In this document: piece after piece, positions 24,327 to 32,864 of the stretch
How the letters are laid out: each line of letters opens with the position of its first letter
Numbering within the stretch: the stretch's first letter is position 1
NCBI RefSeq assembly: GCF_011089885.1
Contig: NZ_JAANBD010000029.1
Span: forward strand, 1 to 64,000
DNA length: 64,000 bases
Reading direction: 5' to 3'
From: Thioalkalivibrio sp. XN279
GTDB lineage: Bacteria > Pseudomonadota > Gammaproteobacteria > Steroidobacterales > XN24
Made by a program: the position numbers and the translations under genes
Notes under the pieces: model-generated
The model's input: the letters and a program-made list of their open reading frames with translations, nothing else
The model's database searches: none
What the model was told of the DNA's origin: nothing

Positions 24327-24755
24327 ATGTGTAGTCAATTGGCGAAAACGACACGCGGTTTCACGCTGATCGAGCTGATGATCACGATCGCGGTCGTGGC
24401 CATCCTCGCGGCCATCGCCTACCCGTCCTACAACCGCTTCATCACCAAGGCGGCGCGGGACGAGGCCAAGAGCACCCTGCAGCAGATTGAGCTGCTGCAG
24501 GAGGCCTGGCGCCGTGACAACGGGGTGTACGCAGACGCTACCGCCCTGGCGGCGCAGCTCACCGCGCTCGGTGAGACTGACAAGTACTCATACACCATCA
24601 CGGCAGCTGGCCGGACCAGCTACGAGGCAGTCGCCACGGCTGTAGGCAAGCAGGCGGCGCGCGAAGCGGCGCAGTTCAGCGGGGCAGGATGCGAAGAGCT
24701 TACGATCATCGTCAATCTGGCCGGCGTGACGAGGGAGCCAGAGGGCTGCTGGTAG
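24327..24755 (+). CDS. pilE: Type IV pilin, PilE-like
   Basis: PilE-family pilin, 142 aa. The leader MCSQLAKTTRG is followed by FTLIELMITIAVVAILAAIA and the usual YPSYNRFITKAARDEAKS helix. The N-terminal helix and length fit PilE, which closes minor-pilin operons. The C-terminal part has a Cys pair (GAGCEEL and the final GCW) that would make the D-region disulfide. ATG 24327 is preferred to a TTG at 24291, which would give an atypically long leader; the ribosome site is poor in both cases. An 82-nt gap separates it from the PKD pilin. A perfect terminator hairpin follows 25 nt after the stop. Confidence 0.86.
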   Translation: MCSQLAKTTRGFTLIELMITIAVVAILAAIAYPSYNRFITKAARDEAKSTLQQIELLQEAWRRDNGVYADATALAAQLTALGETDKYSYTITAAGRTSYEAVATAVGKQAAREAAQFSGAGCEELTIIVNLAGVTREPEGCW

Positions 24756-24780
24756 CTGAGCCCTCAGCCATTTAGAAGAC

Positions 24781-24809
24781 GCGGCCGGGCCTGAATCAGG
24801 CCCGGCCGC
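24781..24809 (+). terminator. Rho-independent terminator after the pilin cluster
   Basis: A perfect 13-bp GC-rich stem (24781-24793 with 24797-24809) closes a 3-nt AAT loop and is followed by TTTGCATTT. It ends the pilin cluster and lies 57 nt from the stop of the convergent M14 peptidase gene. The T-run is short, so efficiency is uncertain. On the other strand the stem is followed by GTCTTCT, so it may also act on the convergent gene. Confidence 0.8.
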
Positions 24810-24865
24810 TTTGCATTTGGCGGGAGTGATAGCGCCCCGCCGCTGCTCGGCTTGAGGGAGCCCCC

Positions 24866-27772
24866 CTAAGGCAACGGCACCGGCTGGCTCGTCCCCATGC
24901 CCGGCCCCAGCACCAGCACGTTCTCCAGCACCCGCATCGCCCCGAGCTGCGCGGCGCGGAAAGCCGGCGCGCTGGCGAACAGGATCACCTGGCCGCGGCC
25001 GACGCTTTCGCGCGTGACCCAGGCCGCGGACGCGATGCGCGTGCGCGCCTCGGGCCACAGCAGGCCGGACATGCGTACCCGCACTTCCTGTCCGGCCGGC
25101 ACCGGCGCCCAGTTCAGCGTCGCGGCCCCGACATCGGCGGGGTCGTAGACGCCGATGCGGAACGGCGCCTCGACCGGCGGTGACGACATCAGCACCGGCG
25201 AGTTGGAGAACAGCACCGGCAGCACGTCGCCCGTGCCCGCTGCCAGCCAATGCGCCGTGTCCACGCGCGTGGCGACGATGGCGCCCGAAGGCATCAGCAT
25301 GGACTGCCAGCTGTCGACGCGCTTGCGCGCCTCCGGCTCGGGCAGCTCGCCGGCGCCGTCCCAGGGGTACTCGGCGGCGGTCACGGCCGCCCGGCCCCAG
25401 GTGGACTCGGCCGCCGGCAGCGGCTGCGCCGCCAGCCACTCGCGGTAAATCGCGTCCTGGTACTCGGCCAGCTCCTCGCCGATCACGGCCTCGATGGGTC
25501 GGGTGTTCACCAGCGGCTCGTCGCCGCTCATCAGCGCGCGCGCCGAGTTGCCCACCGCGATCAGCGTGCCACCGGCGCGCACCCACTCCTCCAGCGCGCC
25601 GGACAGTCCGGCTGGCAGGCCGTCGCGGCTCCAGCGCTCGGGCAGGTAGATGACGTTGTAGCGCCTGAGGTCGAAGGCGCCGATGCGCCCCTCGTCAAGG
25701 TGGCTGTGGCGGATGCCGAGGCGGTGGTCCAGCGCGTACCAGGTGGCGCCGTAATCCAGCATGTTGGTCATGCCGCGCGACACGAGGGCGATGTTGGGCT
25801 TCACCAGCAGGCGCCACTGCTGTCCGCCAAGATCGGCAAGCTCGCCCGGCGCGCGCCCATGGCTAATGGCGTGCAGCGCGAGCCCGAGTTCCCGCGCCAC
25901 CGTGCGCGCGTCGGCCTGCCAGTCCGACTTGCCGCGGTTGTCATCCAGCGTCACGGCGATGGAGCCGATGGGCAGGTCGATGTCGTCGAGGCGCGAGGCC
26001 TTGCGGCTGGCACGCACGAAATAGCCCCGCTCCATCATGCGCCCGGCGAAGGCGAGCGAACGGTCGTCAGCCCCGGAGACCGCCAGCGCGATCGCGGCCG
26101 CGCTGTCGGCCGGAACGGCCGCGGTCGCGGACGGCGCCTCCAGGTCGACGCGCTCGAGCCCGCTGTCGAGATGCTGCGGCACTTCCAGCGCCTCCAGCCC
26201 GAACATCATGCTGATGTTCCAGCCGGTGGTGTCGTAGATGGTGCTGCGCCCTTCCTTGAGGATGCGCTCGCGCTCGTTGGCCAGCGCGGTATCGGACATG
26301 CGCGGGTCGAACTCGAACATCGCCGCGAGCAGCCGGCCCTCGGGCTGGCGGTTGCGCAACACGAGACTGCCGGCCGGCAGGTCGACGCTGCGCAACTCGC
26401 GCCCAAGCTGGTCGGTGGCGCTGCCGACGCGCAACTCGCGCGTGAGGCGGTGCACCTCGAAGCCCTGCACCCGCGCCAGGTCGAGCAGGTCGTCGAGACG
26501 CCCCTGGTTGTCGGTCGGGAGGATGACGAAGCTGCGGTTGCCGTATGGCCCGCGCGCCGAGGCCACCTCGGCCCGGTCGCTGCTGAAGGCCTCGAGCAGG
26601 TTCTGGCGCTCGCGGCGCAGGGTCTCGAGGTTGGCGAAAGAGGATATGACCTGGTGGTGCACCGACTGGCGGTAGCTGATCAGCTGCGAATGGCGCTGCA
26701 CGCCGTCCTCTGCCAGGCGCGCCTGTTCGTACAGGATCCCTTGCGCACCGCGCAGCGCGGCCCACGCATCGCTGTAGCCCGGGTACCAGTCCTCGTGCCA
26801 CTCCCCGGAGTAATAGGGGTAGCCGTAGCGGTCGAACGCCGCGGCCTGGTCGTCGGCGAAGACATTCCCCATGGGGCGGCGGTAGGGCGGCAGGTGCGGG
26901 TTGTGCGGCTCGCGCGCCGGCGAGAACAGGTAGGTGTCCTGCGCGCCCATCTCGTGGGCGTCGACGAACAGCAGCGGCCGCCACGCCGCGATCTCGGGAA
27001 TGCGGCCGCGCGTCTCGGGGTGGCGCGCATAGATCCAGTCGCGGTTCAGGTCGAAGAGATAATGGTTGCCGCGCCCGTAGGGCCAGTAGCCGGTGTGCAG
27101 CACCGACTGGTCGTCCACGTTCGGCTGCGTGCCACGCGACTCGGTGAGCCCCTTGACGAAGCGCGCGCGCCCGTCCGGGTTCATGCTCGGGTCGACAATG
27201 ATCACCAGCTCCTCGAGCAGCGCGCGCGTGGCCGCGGAGCGGTCCGCCGCGAGATGATGAATCACCGCCAGCGAGGCATCCGAGCCGGAGCTTTCGTTGC
27301 CGTGAATGGAATACGCCAGCCAGGCCACGCCGGGCAGGCTCTCGACCAGGCGCGCGCGCTCCGCGGCGCTGGTGTCGCGCGGGTCGGCCAGGGCCTGCAT
27401 ACCGGCCTTGATCTCATCCTGGCGCGCCAGGTTGGCGGGGCTGGAGATGACGAGATAGACGAGCGGGCGGCCCTCGTAGCTACGCGTGTACTCCACCAGC
27501 TCGACCCGCGGCGAGGCCTCCGCGACGGCACGCGCATAGGCCACCACCTGCTCGGGCGTGGCGGTGCGCTGGCCCACCGGGAAGCCGAGGAAGGCGTCGG
27601 GGTTCGGAACTTCGGGATCGTGGTCGGCACCGGCGGGGTAGATGTCGCGTCCGTATTCCAGGCCCGGCAGCGGCGAGGGCGCCAGGGCGGGATACGGGGT
27701 CTGGGCGCCGACAGACAGGCCGGCCAGCAGCAAAACGGCGGCCAGCACGGCCGAGGGGATGACTCGGGTCAT
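24866..27772 (-). CDS. Secreted M14-family zinc carboxypeptidase
   Basis: Exported metallopeptidase of 968 aa. The N-terminus (MTRVIPSAVLAAVLLLAGLS, cleaved near VGAQT) is a Sec signal peptide. The catalytic domain lies about residues 70-400: zinc ligands His157 and Glu160 in HGNESSG, and His273 in VDAHEMGAQD, with M14-type spacing of 113 residues between the last two. DPSMNPDGRARF and FDLNRDWIY are also M14 hallmarks. The long C-terminal part (about 550 aa) includes a glutamine-amidotransferase-like segment typical of the large bacterial M14 subfamily (LPERWSRDGLPAGL, then WVRAGGTLIAVG). It probably trims peptides outside the cytoplasm for the amino-acid pathways encoded around it. Confidence 0.9.
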   Translation of the reverse strand: MTRVIPSAVLAAVLLLAGLSVGAQTPYPALAPSPLPGLEYGRDIYPAGADHDPEVPNPDAFLGFPVGQRTATPEQVVAYARAVAEASPRVELVEYTRSYEGRPLVYLVISSPANLARQDEIKAGMQALADPRDTSAAERARLVESLPGVAWLAYSIHGNESSGSDASLAVIHHLAADRSAATRALLEELVIIVDPSMNPDGRARFVKGLTESRGTQPNVDDQSVLHTGYWPYGRGNHYLFDLNRDWIYARHPETRGRIPEIAAWRPLLFVDAHEMGAQDTYLFSPAREPHNPHLPPYRRPMGNVFADDQAAAFDRYGYPYYSGEWHEDWYPGYSDAWAALRGAQGILYEQARLAEDGVQRHSQLISYRQSVHHQVISSFANLETLRRERQNLLEAFSSDRAEVASARGPYGNRSFVILPTDNQGRLDDLLDLARVQGFEVHRLTRELRVGSATDQLGRELRSVDLPAGSLVLRNRQPEGRLLAAMFEFDPRMSDTALANERERILKEGRSTIYDTTGWNISMMFGLEALEVPQHLDSGLERVDLEAPSATAAVPADSAAAIALAVSGADDRSLAFAGRMMERGYFVRASRKASRLDDIDLPIGSIAVTLDDNRGKSDWQADARTVARELGLALHAISHGRAPGELADLGGQQWRLLVKPNIALVSRGMTNMLDYGATWYALDHRLGIRHSHLDEGRIGAFDLRRYNVIYLPERWSRDGLPAGLSGALEEWVRAGGTLIAVGNSARALMSGDEPLVNTRPIEAVIGEELAEYQDAIYREWLAAQPLPAAESTWGRAAVTAAEYPWDGAGELPEPEARKRVDSWQSMLMPSGAIVATRVDTAHWLAAGTGDVLPVLFSNSPVLMSSPPVEAPFRIGVYDPADVGAATLNWAPVPAGQEVRVRMSGLLWPEARTRIASAAWVTRESVGRGQVILFASAPAFRAAQLGAMRVLENVLVLGPGMGTSQPVPLP

Positions 27773-27829
27773 GTAAGGGTTCCTTGGACAGATGAGCGGG
27801 GTAATTCTAGCGGCACGGGCCGCGCTCGG

Positions 27830-29341
27830 CTAACCGGTGAAAGGGCCCGCGACCTGGCCCGTGCAATGGTCCAGGAAATGGCGCCAGCGCTCGTAGCGGG
27901 CGCGCAGCCCGGGCCACGCCTGCGGCGCGAACGTCTCCGGCGTAGCCGGCTGTCCCACCCGGGCGCCGAGGAGCCAGGCCAGCCCGCGCGCCGTGGCCTC
28001 CACCTCGCCCGGGCGTTCGACCGGCAACCCGGCGAGCGACGCCAGCCGCCGGCACAAGCCGTCCAGCCTCGACAGCCCCCCGGTGACGACGATGCGTCGC
28101 GCCGGGACTCCCTGCTCCGTGCCGCCATTGAGGCGCTCGATGTTCGCCTGCAGCAGGAACACGATGCTCTCGATCACCGCCACCGTCTCGGCAGCAAGCG
28201 GCGCGTCCGTGCTGAACTCCACCGGGCAATCGGGGCACCAGAACGGGGCGCCGAGACCACCCACACCGTTGATGAACAGCGGCGGCTCAGGCACCTTTTC
28301 GAGCCAGCGCGGCGCGGCGCCGACCAGCCGCTCCACGTTGGTGTCGCGCGCCGCGGCAAGCCAGGCCAGCGCGGCACCGGCGCCGTTCACCGTGCCCTCG
28401 GAAACATAGAGCCGCCGCGCGGCGTCGCTCAGCACGACACCACGCAACATGCCCTCAGCCTGTGGTGGCGTATCGGCGCCGACCCGTTGCACGAAAGCCC
28501 CGGTGCCGATGTTCACGAACAGCGCCTCCGGCGCCGGCTCGCCCCAGGCGAACAGCGCCGCGGGCTGGTCGCCGGTGAGCACGCGCAGCGTCGCCGCGCA
28601 GTCGCCATGGCCACTGCCCTCGCCCTCCGCCTCACTCACTGCCAGCGTGCCGAAGCGATACCGGCTCGGCACGCAGCGTGGCAGGCACGTGCGCGGAATG
28701 GCGAAGGCTTCCAGCAGCTCGTCCGACCAGTCTCCGGCATCAATGTCATACAGCAGCGTGCGTGCGGCATTCGCCGGGTCGGCCACGCACGGCCGCTCGT
28801 CCAACAGGCGAAAGGCAAGGAAGCTCGCCAGCGGGCCCATGCACAGGCGTCCGGCGCGCGCCGCGGCGCCAACCTCGGGCAGCTCGTCCAGGCACCAGCG
28901 CAGCTTGCTGGCGCCGTAGTGCGGCGAAACGACGAGGCCGGTGATTTCACCGACGCGGCCAGGATCGAGCGCCTGGCGGGCCAGCCAGTCGGCATGGCGT
29001 CGGTCCTGCCACGACAGCACCGGCGACAAGGCGCGCCCGCTGTCGCGGTCCCAGCACACTACGCTGGAGCGCTGCACGGCGAGGCCGGCGACCAGCGTCC
29101 CCGACGGCATTGCGGCGCCATCCAGGTCGGCGTTGGCCAGCGCCGTGTCGATCGCCCCGCGCAGCGAGGCCAGCACCGCCTCGGCGTCGTGCTCGACCCA
29201 GCCCTCGTGCGGATGGCGCGTCGCCAGGGGCTCCTCGCCCGCACCCAGCACCCGGCCGTGGCCATCGAACAGGAAGGCCTTGCTGGCGTGGCTGCCCTGG
29301 TCCAGGGCCAGGAAAAAACTCGGGGTCGGATCCGGCATCAA
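27830..29341 (-). CDS. FGGY-family carbohydrate kinase, glycerol-kinase-like
   Basis: Sugar/polyol kinase of the FGGY fold, 503 aa. The N-terminal half starts with the phosphate-binding LALDQGSHASKAFLFD loop and contains EGWVEHD, as in glycerol kinase. The RVLTGDQPAALFAWG segment matches the glycerol kinase catalytic-Asp region (GDQ). The C-terminal ATP-binding half includes VNIGTGAF, NGVGGLGAPFW and RRIVVTGGLSRLDGL. The WQDRRHADWLARQ region differs from true glycerol kinase (WQCRRTAE), so the substrate may be another polyol. No transporter or dehydrogenase for a sugar lies beside it. Start could be ATG 29341 or 29338. Confidence 0.85.
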   Translation of the reverse strand: MMPDPTPSFFLALDQGSHASKAFLFDGHGRVLGAGEEPLATRHPHEGWVEHDAEAVLASLRGAIDTALANADLDGAAMPSGTLVAGLAVQRSSVVCWDRDSGRALSPVLSWQDRRHADWLARQALDPGRVGEITGLVVSPHYGASKLRWCLDELPEVGAAARAGRLCMGPLASFLAFRLLDERPCVADPANAARTLLYDIDAGDWSDELLEAFAIPRTCLPRCVPSRYRFGTLAVSEAEGEGSGHGDCAATLRVLTGDQPAALFAWGEPAPEALFVNIGTGAFVQRVGADTPPQAEGMLRGVVLSDAARRLYVSEGTVNGAGAALAWLAAARDTNVERLVGAAPRWLEKVPEPPLFINGVGGLGAPFWCPDCPVEFSTDAPLAAETVAVIESIVFLLQANIERLNGGTEQGVPARRIVVTGGLSRLDGLCRRLASLAGLPVERPGEVEATARGLAWLLGARVGQPATPETFAPQAWPGLRARYERWRHFLDHCTGQVAGPFTG

Positions 29342-29394
29342 GAGGATGATGCCAGACCCGACCCCGATGGGGTTGCGCGATTACGCGCTGAAGA

Positions 29395-32055
29395 TCACTC
29401 GCTGATGGTGATCTCGTCGATCTGGTTGGCTGCGATGTCAGCCTCGCTGAACCAGAGCTGGCGGAAGTCCTTGTTGGAGTAGCGCAGGTTCTGGTCGTTG
29501 AAGAACGGCGAGGCCGGGTCCACCGACTGCGAGTAGCTCACGAGGCCGAAGCCGCGCGGGCCGTCGTCGGTGAACTCGAGGCCGAAGTGCCAGCTGGTGC
29601 CGCGGGCCATGTTCCAGCCCTCGCCCGGCGTGGTCGACAGTCCGGCCGTCTGCGGGATGGTGGGCGACGTGACGCGCGGCAGGCGCGTGTCCTCTGCTAC
29701 CGGCGAGCTGACCACGCCGATGGCATTGAAGGCGCCGTCCAGCGAGCCGTCACCGCCATGCCAGGGGAACGACGGTCCCAGGTTGACCGCCGTGCCGCCC
29801 GGAGGCGCCCCGCCGGAAGGCTGGAAGTACTGCACGGTGCCGAGCGGCGCGTCATAGGCGATCTGCGCCTGGTCGAGCCGCTCGAGGCCGTCGGCCAGCG
29901 ACACCAGCATGGGATCGTTGGCCAGGTCGCCCGCGTCCGCCGGCGCCGGCACGCCCGGCGTGGCGATCGGGTCGGCGGCGTCGAAGGGCACGGTCAGGTG
30001 GCTGCCGAACTTGTTGCGGTAGTCGACGATGAAGACGCGGAACACGTGTGCGCCGACGCTGTCCTGCTCGTAGACGCCGTCCCAGTTCGCCAGCACGCTG
30101 CAGGCCGAGGCCACGCTGCGGGTACCGCCTGCGGAGAGGTTGACCTCGCCAGCGCCGATGGCAGTGCAACGCGCGCGCAGCTCACCCAGGAATTCCTCGG
30201 CGTACCAGCTGCGGTTGTTGTGGATGACGTTGATCAGGTCCTCGGCGCCGAACTTACCGTCCTGCCCGGCCGGCGGGCTGTCGGCGAAACCGGGGTTGGC
30301 CGGGTTCAGCAGCATGAAGGTGCCGATGCGGGTGCGCGGGTTGAGCGCACTGCGCTCCGGGCCGTACAGCGGCGAGAAGCCCTCCAGCGGCGCATTCACG
30401 TTGGTCGACCAGTAGCTGTCGTTGGAGTTCTGGGTGAAGTCGCTGCGCACCAGCTTCGGCTTCCCTTCATAGGGCACCAGGCCGATGCCGCAACGCCCGG
30501 CGATCCAGTCGTCGCGGATGCTGTCGCCGTCGAGCAGCGTCAGGCCGCCATTGAATAGCGCGTTGTAGGCCGGGCTGGCGGCTCGCTTCGCCGCGATCAC
30601 GCCGAGCGCGATCGGCGACAGGTTGGGCACGGAGCTGCTGTCGATGTAGAAGGCGTTGCCCTGGTCGTCGGCGTAGGTGGTGTTCACCCACAGCGTGCCA
30701 CGGCACTCCTTGAACACGGTCTGGAACTCCTCGAGATTGCTCGCCTGACCCATGCGCAGCCAGGTATCGAGCAACCCGTTGGTGTCGGCGTTGGCGTCGC
30801 GATAGCTGTAGGCCGCGGGCACGCCCTTGGTGCCGACACCGCCCCACGCCGGCAGCCCGCCGCTGGTGACCGCGTCGGCGGCGAGCATCGGGCCGTACTC
30901 GGAGAAGTAGAAGTCGCGCGAGACGGTGATCGGCTCAGGCGCGCCGACGTTCACCTGGATCTCGAAGGTCTCCACGGTGATCGGCTTCTCCTCGCCACCC
31001 TTGATGTAGGTGAGCGGGTCGCCGTCCTTCAGCGTGAGCTCGTAGAGGGTGAAGCGGCGGCTGGTGCTCACGGTGTGCGACCAGCCGAGGTTCTCGTTGA
31101 AGCCGATCAGCGGGATCGGCGTGCCATGCAGGCCGGCGCCGCGGTAGTTGATGAAATCAGGCACCGTGACCTGGCTCTCGTAGAAGCGCCGCACGCCGGT
31201 GTAGGGGAAGTGCGGGTTGGCCAGCAGCGCGCCGCGGCCGTTCTCGCTCATCTCGCTGCCGATGCCCCAGGCGTTGCTGGCGAGACCGGTGTCCACGTAA
31301 TCCTCGCGCTCGCCGGCATGCTGGCGCGCCAGCATCGGCGTCTGCTCGAAGATGTCCATGACCGCGCGGTCTTCCACCGCCGCGACCGGGACCGGGGTCG
31401 GATCGACGCCCGGCGGCACGGCGATGAACACCGCGCCGGTGGCGAACAGGTCGCCGCTGGCGTACTGCGCCACGATGCGATAGTGCGCCACCAGGTCCTC
31501 GGGCCCGATCTCCTTCACCCACGGGCCGTTGCGGCACTCGGGCGGCAGGTCGGCGGGATCCGTCTCGCGCACGTACTTGTTGTAGCCCGCGGTGAAGCCC
31601 ACCACCATGGCGCGCGACTCGTCGGTCATGGCGGCAAAGTCGGCGGCCGCGCCGCTGCGGATGCGCTGCGCCAGGTAGCTGAAGTCGTTGATGATGTGGA
31701 TGTTGCCGGGGCCGGGGCCGAAGTACTTCGCCCGCTCGCTGCGCGCCTTCACAAAGGCGTCGGCCAGGTGGCAAACGAGGTCCTGTGCCTGGGAATAGCC
31801 CATGCCGAAAGCGGCCGACTCCAGGTTCTCGGCGCGGATGTGCGGAATGCCGTTGGTGGTGCGACGGATGGTCGCCACCGGGCCGTCAGGACCCGCGTTC
31901 ACCAGGTCGGGCGGCGGCGGCGGCTCTACGACCGGAGGTGAATTGTTGCTGCTGCCACCGCAGCCGGTGAGGACCAGGGCGGCGACGAGATGCGCCGCGC
32001 CGAGCCACCGGACGCGACGACTACGCGCATGCGCGCGCGAGTTGTCTGGATTCAT
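29395..32055 (-). CDS. Penicillin-amidase family (S45) acylase lipoprotein
   Basis: Ntn-hydrolase acylase of 886 aa, related to aculeacin-A and acyl-homoserine-lactone acylases. The N-terminus has a lipobox (LVLTGC, Cys near residue 32), followed by a Pro-rich linker, so it should be a lipid-anchored periplasmic or outer-membrane protein. The alpha part (RTTNGIPHIRAENLESAAFG) is typical of S45. Autocleavage before the beta subunit is expected at Ser260 in TGLASNAWGIG. The beta part has GNAFYIDSS and NNRSWYAEEFLGEL segments. The substrate cannot be read from sequence: lactams, N-acyl amino acids or quorum-sensing lactones are all possible. Confidence 0.9.
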   Translation of the reverse strand: MNPDNSRAHARSRRVRWLGAAHLVAALVLTGCGGSSNNSPPVVEPPPPPDLVNAGPDGPVATIRRTTNGIPHIRAENLESAAFGMGYSQAQDLVCHLADAFVKARSERAKYFGPGPGNIHIINDFSYLAQRIRSGAAADFAAMTDESRAMVVGFTAGYNKYVRETDPADLPPECRNGPWVKEIGPEDLVAHYRIVAQYASGDLFATGAVFIAVPPGVDPTPVPVAAVEDRAVMDIFEQTPMLARQHAGEREDYVDTGLASNAWGIGSEMSENGRGALLANPHFPYTGVRRFYESQVTVPDFINYRGAGLHGTPIPLIGFNENLGWSHTVSTSRRFTLYELTLKDGDPLTYIKGGEEKPITVETFEIQVNVGAPEPITVSRDFYFSEYGPMLAADAVTSGGLPAWGGVGTKGVPAAYSYRDANADTNGLLDTWLRMGQASNLEEFQTVFKECRGTLWVNTTYADDQGNAFYIDSSSVPNLSPIALGVIAAKRAASPAYNALFNGGLTLLDGDSIRDDWIAGRCGIGLVPYEGKPKLVRSDFTQNSNDSYWSTNVNAPLEGFSPLYGPERSALNPRTRIGTFMLLNPANPGFADSPPAGQDGKFGAEDLINVIHNNRSWYAEEFLGELRARCTAIGAGEVNLSAGGTRSVASACSVLANWDGVYEQDSVGAHVFRVFIVDYRNKFGSHLTVPFDAADPIATPGVPAPADAGDLANDPMLVSLADGLERLDQAQIAYDAPLGTVQYFQPSGGAPPGGTAVNLGPSFPWHGGDGSLDGAFNAIGVVSSPVAEDTRLPRVTSPTIPQTAGLSTTPGEGWNMARGTSWHFGLEFTDDGPRGFGLVSYSQSVDPASPFFNDQNLRYSNKDFRQLWFSEADIAANQIDEITISE

Positions 32056-32091
32056 GGGAAGCGGCCTCTTCTATTTATGTTGCAACGCAGT

Positions 32092-32104
32092 AGGAGTGAC
32101 TCCT
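32092..32104. repeat. Palindrome upstream of the acylase gene
   Basis: AGGAGTGACTCCT is a perfect 13-nt palindrome (6-bp arms, 1-nt centre) 37-49 nt before the acylase ATG on the minus strand. Its position in a 110-nt gap fits an operator or a 5'-leader hairpin. Because the arm carries AGGAGT/ACTCCT it could also be coincidence. Confidence 0.3.
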
Positions 32105-32165
32105 CACTCGATGCGTGAACATAGCCGAGGCCGCGGGCGCGGTCAAAGCGCCCGGCGACTATCGC

Positions 32166-32864
32166 TCAGCGCAGCGCGAACAGCGCGGCCGCGCTGCGCA
32201 CGCCATCCGACAGGGCGACCTCGAGCGCGCCATGTGGCGCCGTCACCGTCACTTCGCCATCGCGGTCCAGCGCCAGCACGGACCCTGTCGCCGGGTCGCT
32301 GAGCTGCAGCAGCGCAAACTGGTCCGCATCCCAGCGCACGCCGGTGCGGCCATCGGGCAGCGTAGAGATCTGCACGCCGGCCAGGGCGGCGCGCAGCTCC
32401 GCCGCAGTGCGGACCGCGCGGCGCGTGACGCTCGTCTCCCCGGCCTCCAGTACGACGCGCGCGAGCGCCTGCGCTCCGCCCGGATTTAGAAGCACTGCGG
32501 CAGCAAACTGGCGCTGCGCCTGCCCCGCCACCGCCACCAGCCCTGCCTCGCCAAGGCGCACATCGAACAGGGCTTCATCGTTGTCGGCAAAGCCTCGCAG
32601 CCGATATGGACCTGCAGCCTCACCAGCACTGGCCGGGGCCGTCGCCAGCGGGATCACCGGCTCGAGACAGGCGTCCGCCTCGCCGAGCCAGCCGCGCACC
32701 AGCACCGCGTCGCGCTCAAGGATCCTGCTCATCTCCATCCGGGCCGACTCGGCCTCGCGTGGCGGCAGGGACGTGCACCCGGCTGCCGTCACGGCGACCG
32801 CCAAGGCGGTCAGCACGGAGGCCGGCCAAACAGCGGCGCCGCCCGCCCGCCACCGGGACGTCAC
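32166..32864 (-). CDS. Hypothetical lipoprotein with C-terminal module shared with its neighbour
   Basis: A 232-residue protein I do not recognise by family. The signal peptide ends in a lipobox (TAAGC, Cys near residue 30), so it is probably lipid-anchored. The middle part is Ala-rich and without clear motifs. From Trp178 to the end (GVRWDADQFALLQLSDPATG, then DRDGEVTV and LSDGVRSA) it resembles the last 60 residues of the upstream metalloprotease (Trp726 onward), suggesting a shared beta-rich module. It overlaps that gene by 4 nt, so the two are co-translated and perhaps act together at the cell surface. Function unknown. Confidence 0.7.
   Translation of the reverse strand: MTSRWRAGGAAVWPASVLTALAVAVTAAGCTSLPPREAESARMEMSRILERDAVLVRGWLGEADACLEPVIPLATAPASAGEAAGPYRLRGFADNDEALFDVRLGEAGLVAVAGQAQRQFAAAVLLNPGGAQALARVVLEAGETSVTRRAVRTAAELRAALAGVQISTLPDGRTGVRWDADQFALLQLSDPATGSVLALDRDGEVTVTAPHGALEVALSDGVRSAAALFALR

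Noticed and set aside
25250-29482. 1410-codon plus-strand open frame opposite the M14 peptidase and FGGY kinase genes
   Set aside because: It crosses two clear minus-strand genes and the gap between them, and shows only shadow composition (Arg, His, Gly, Ala, Val).
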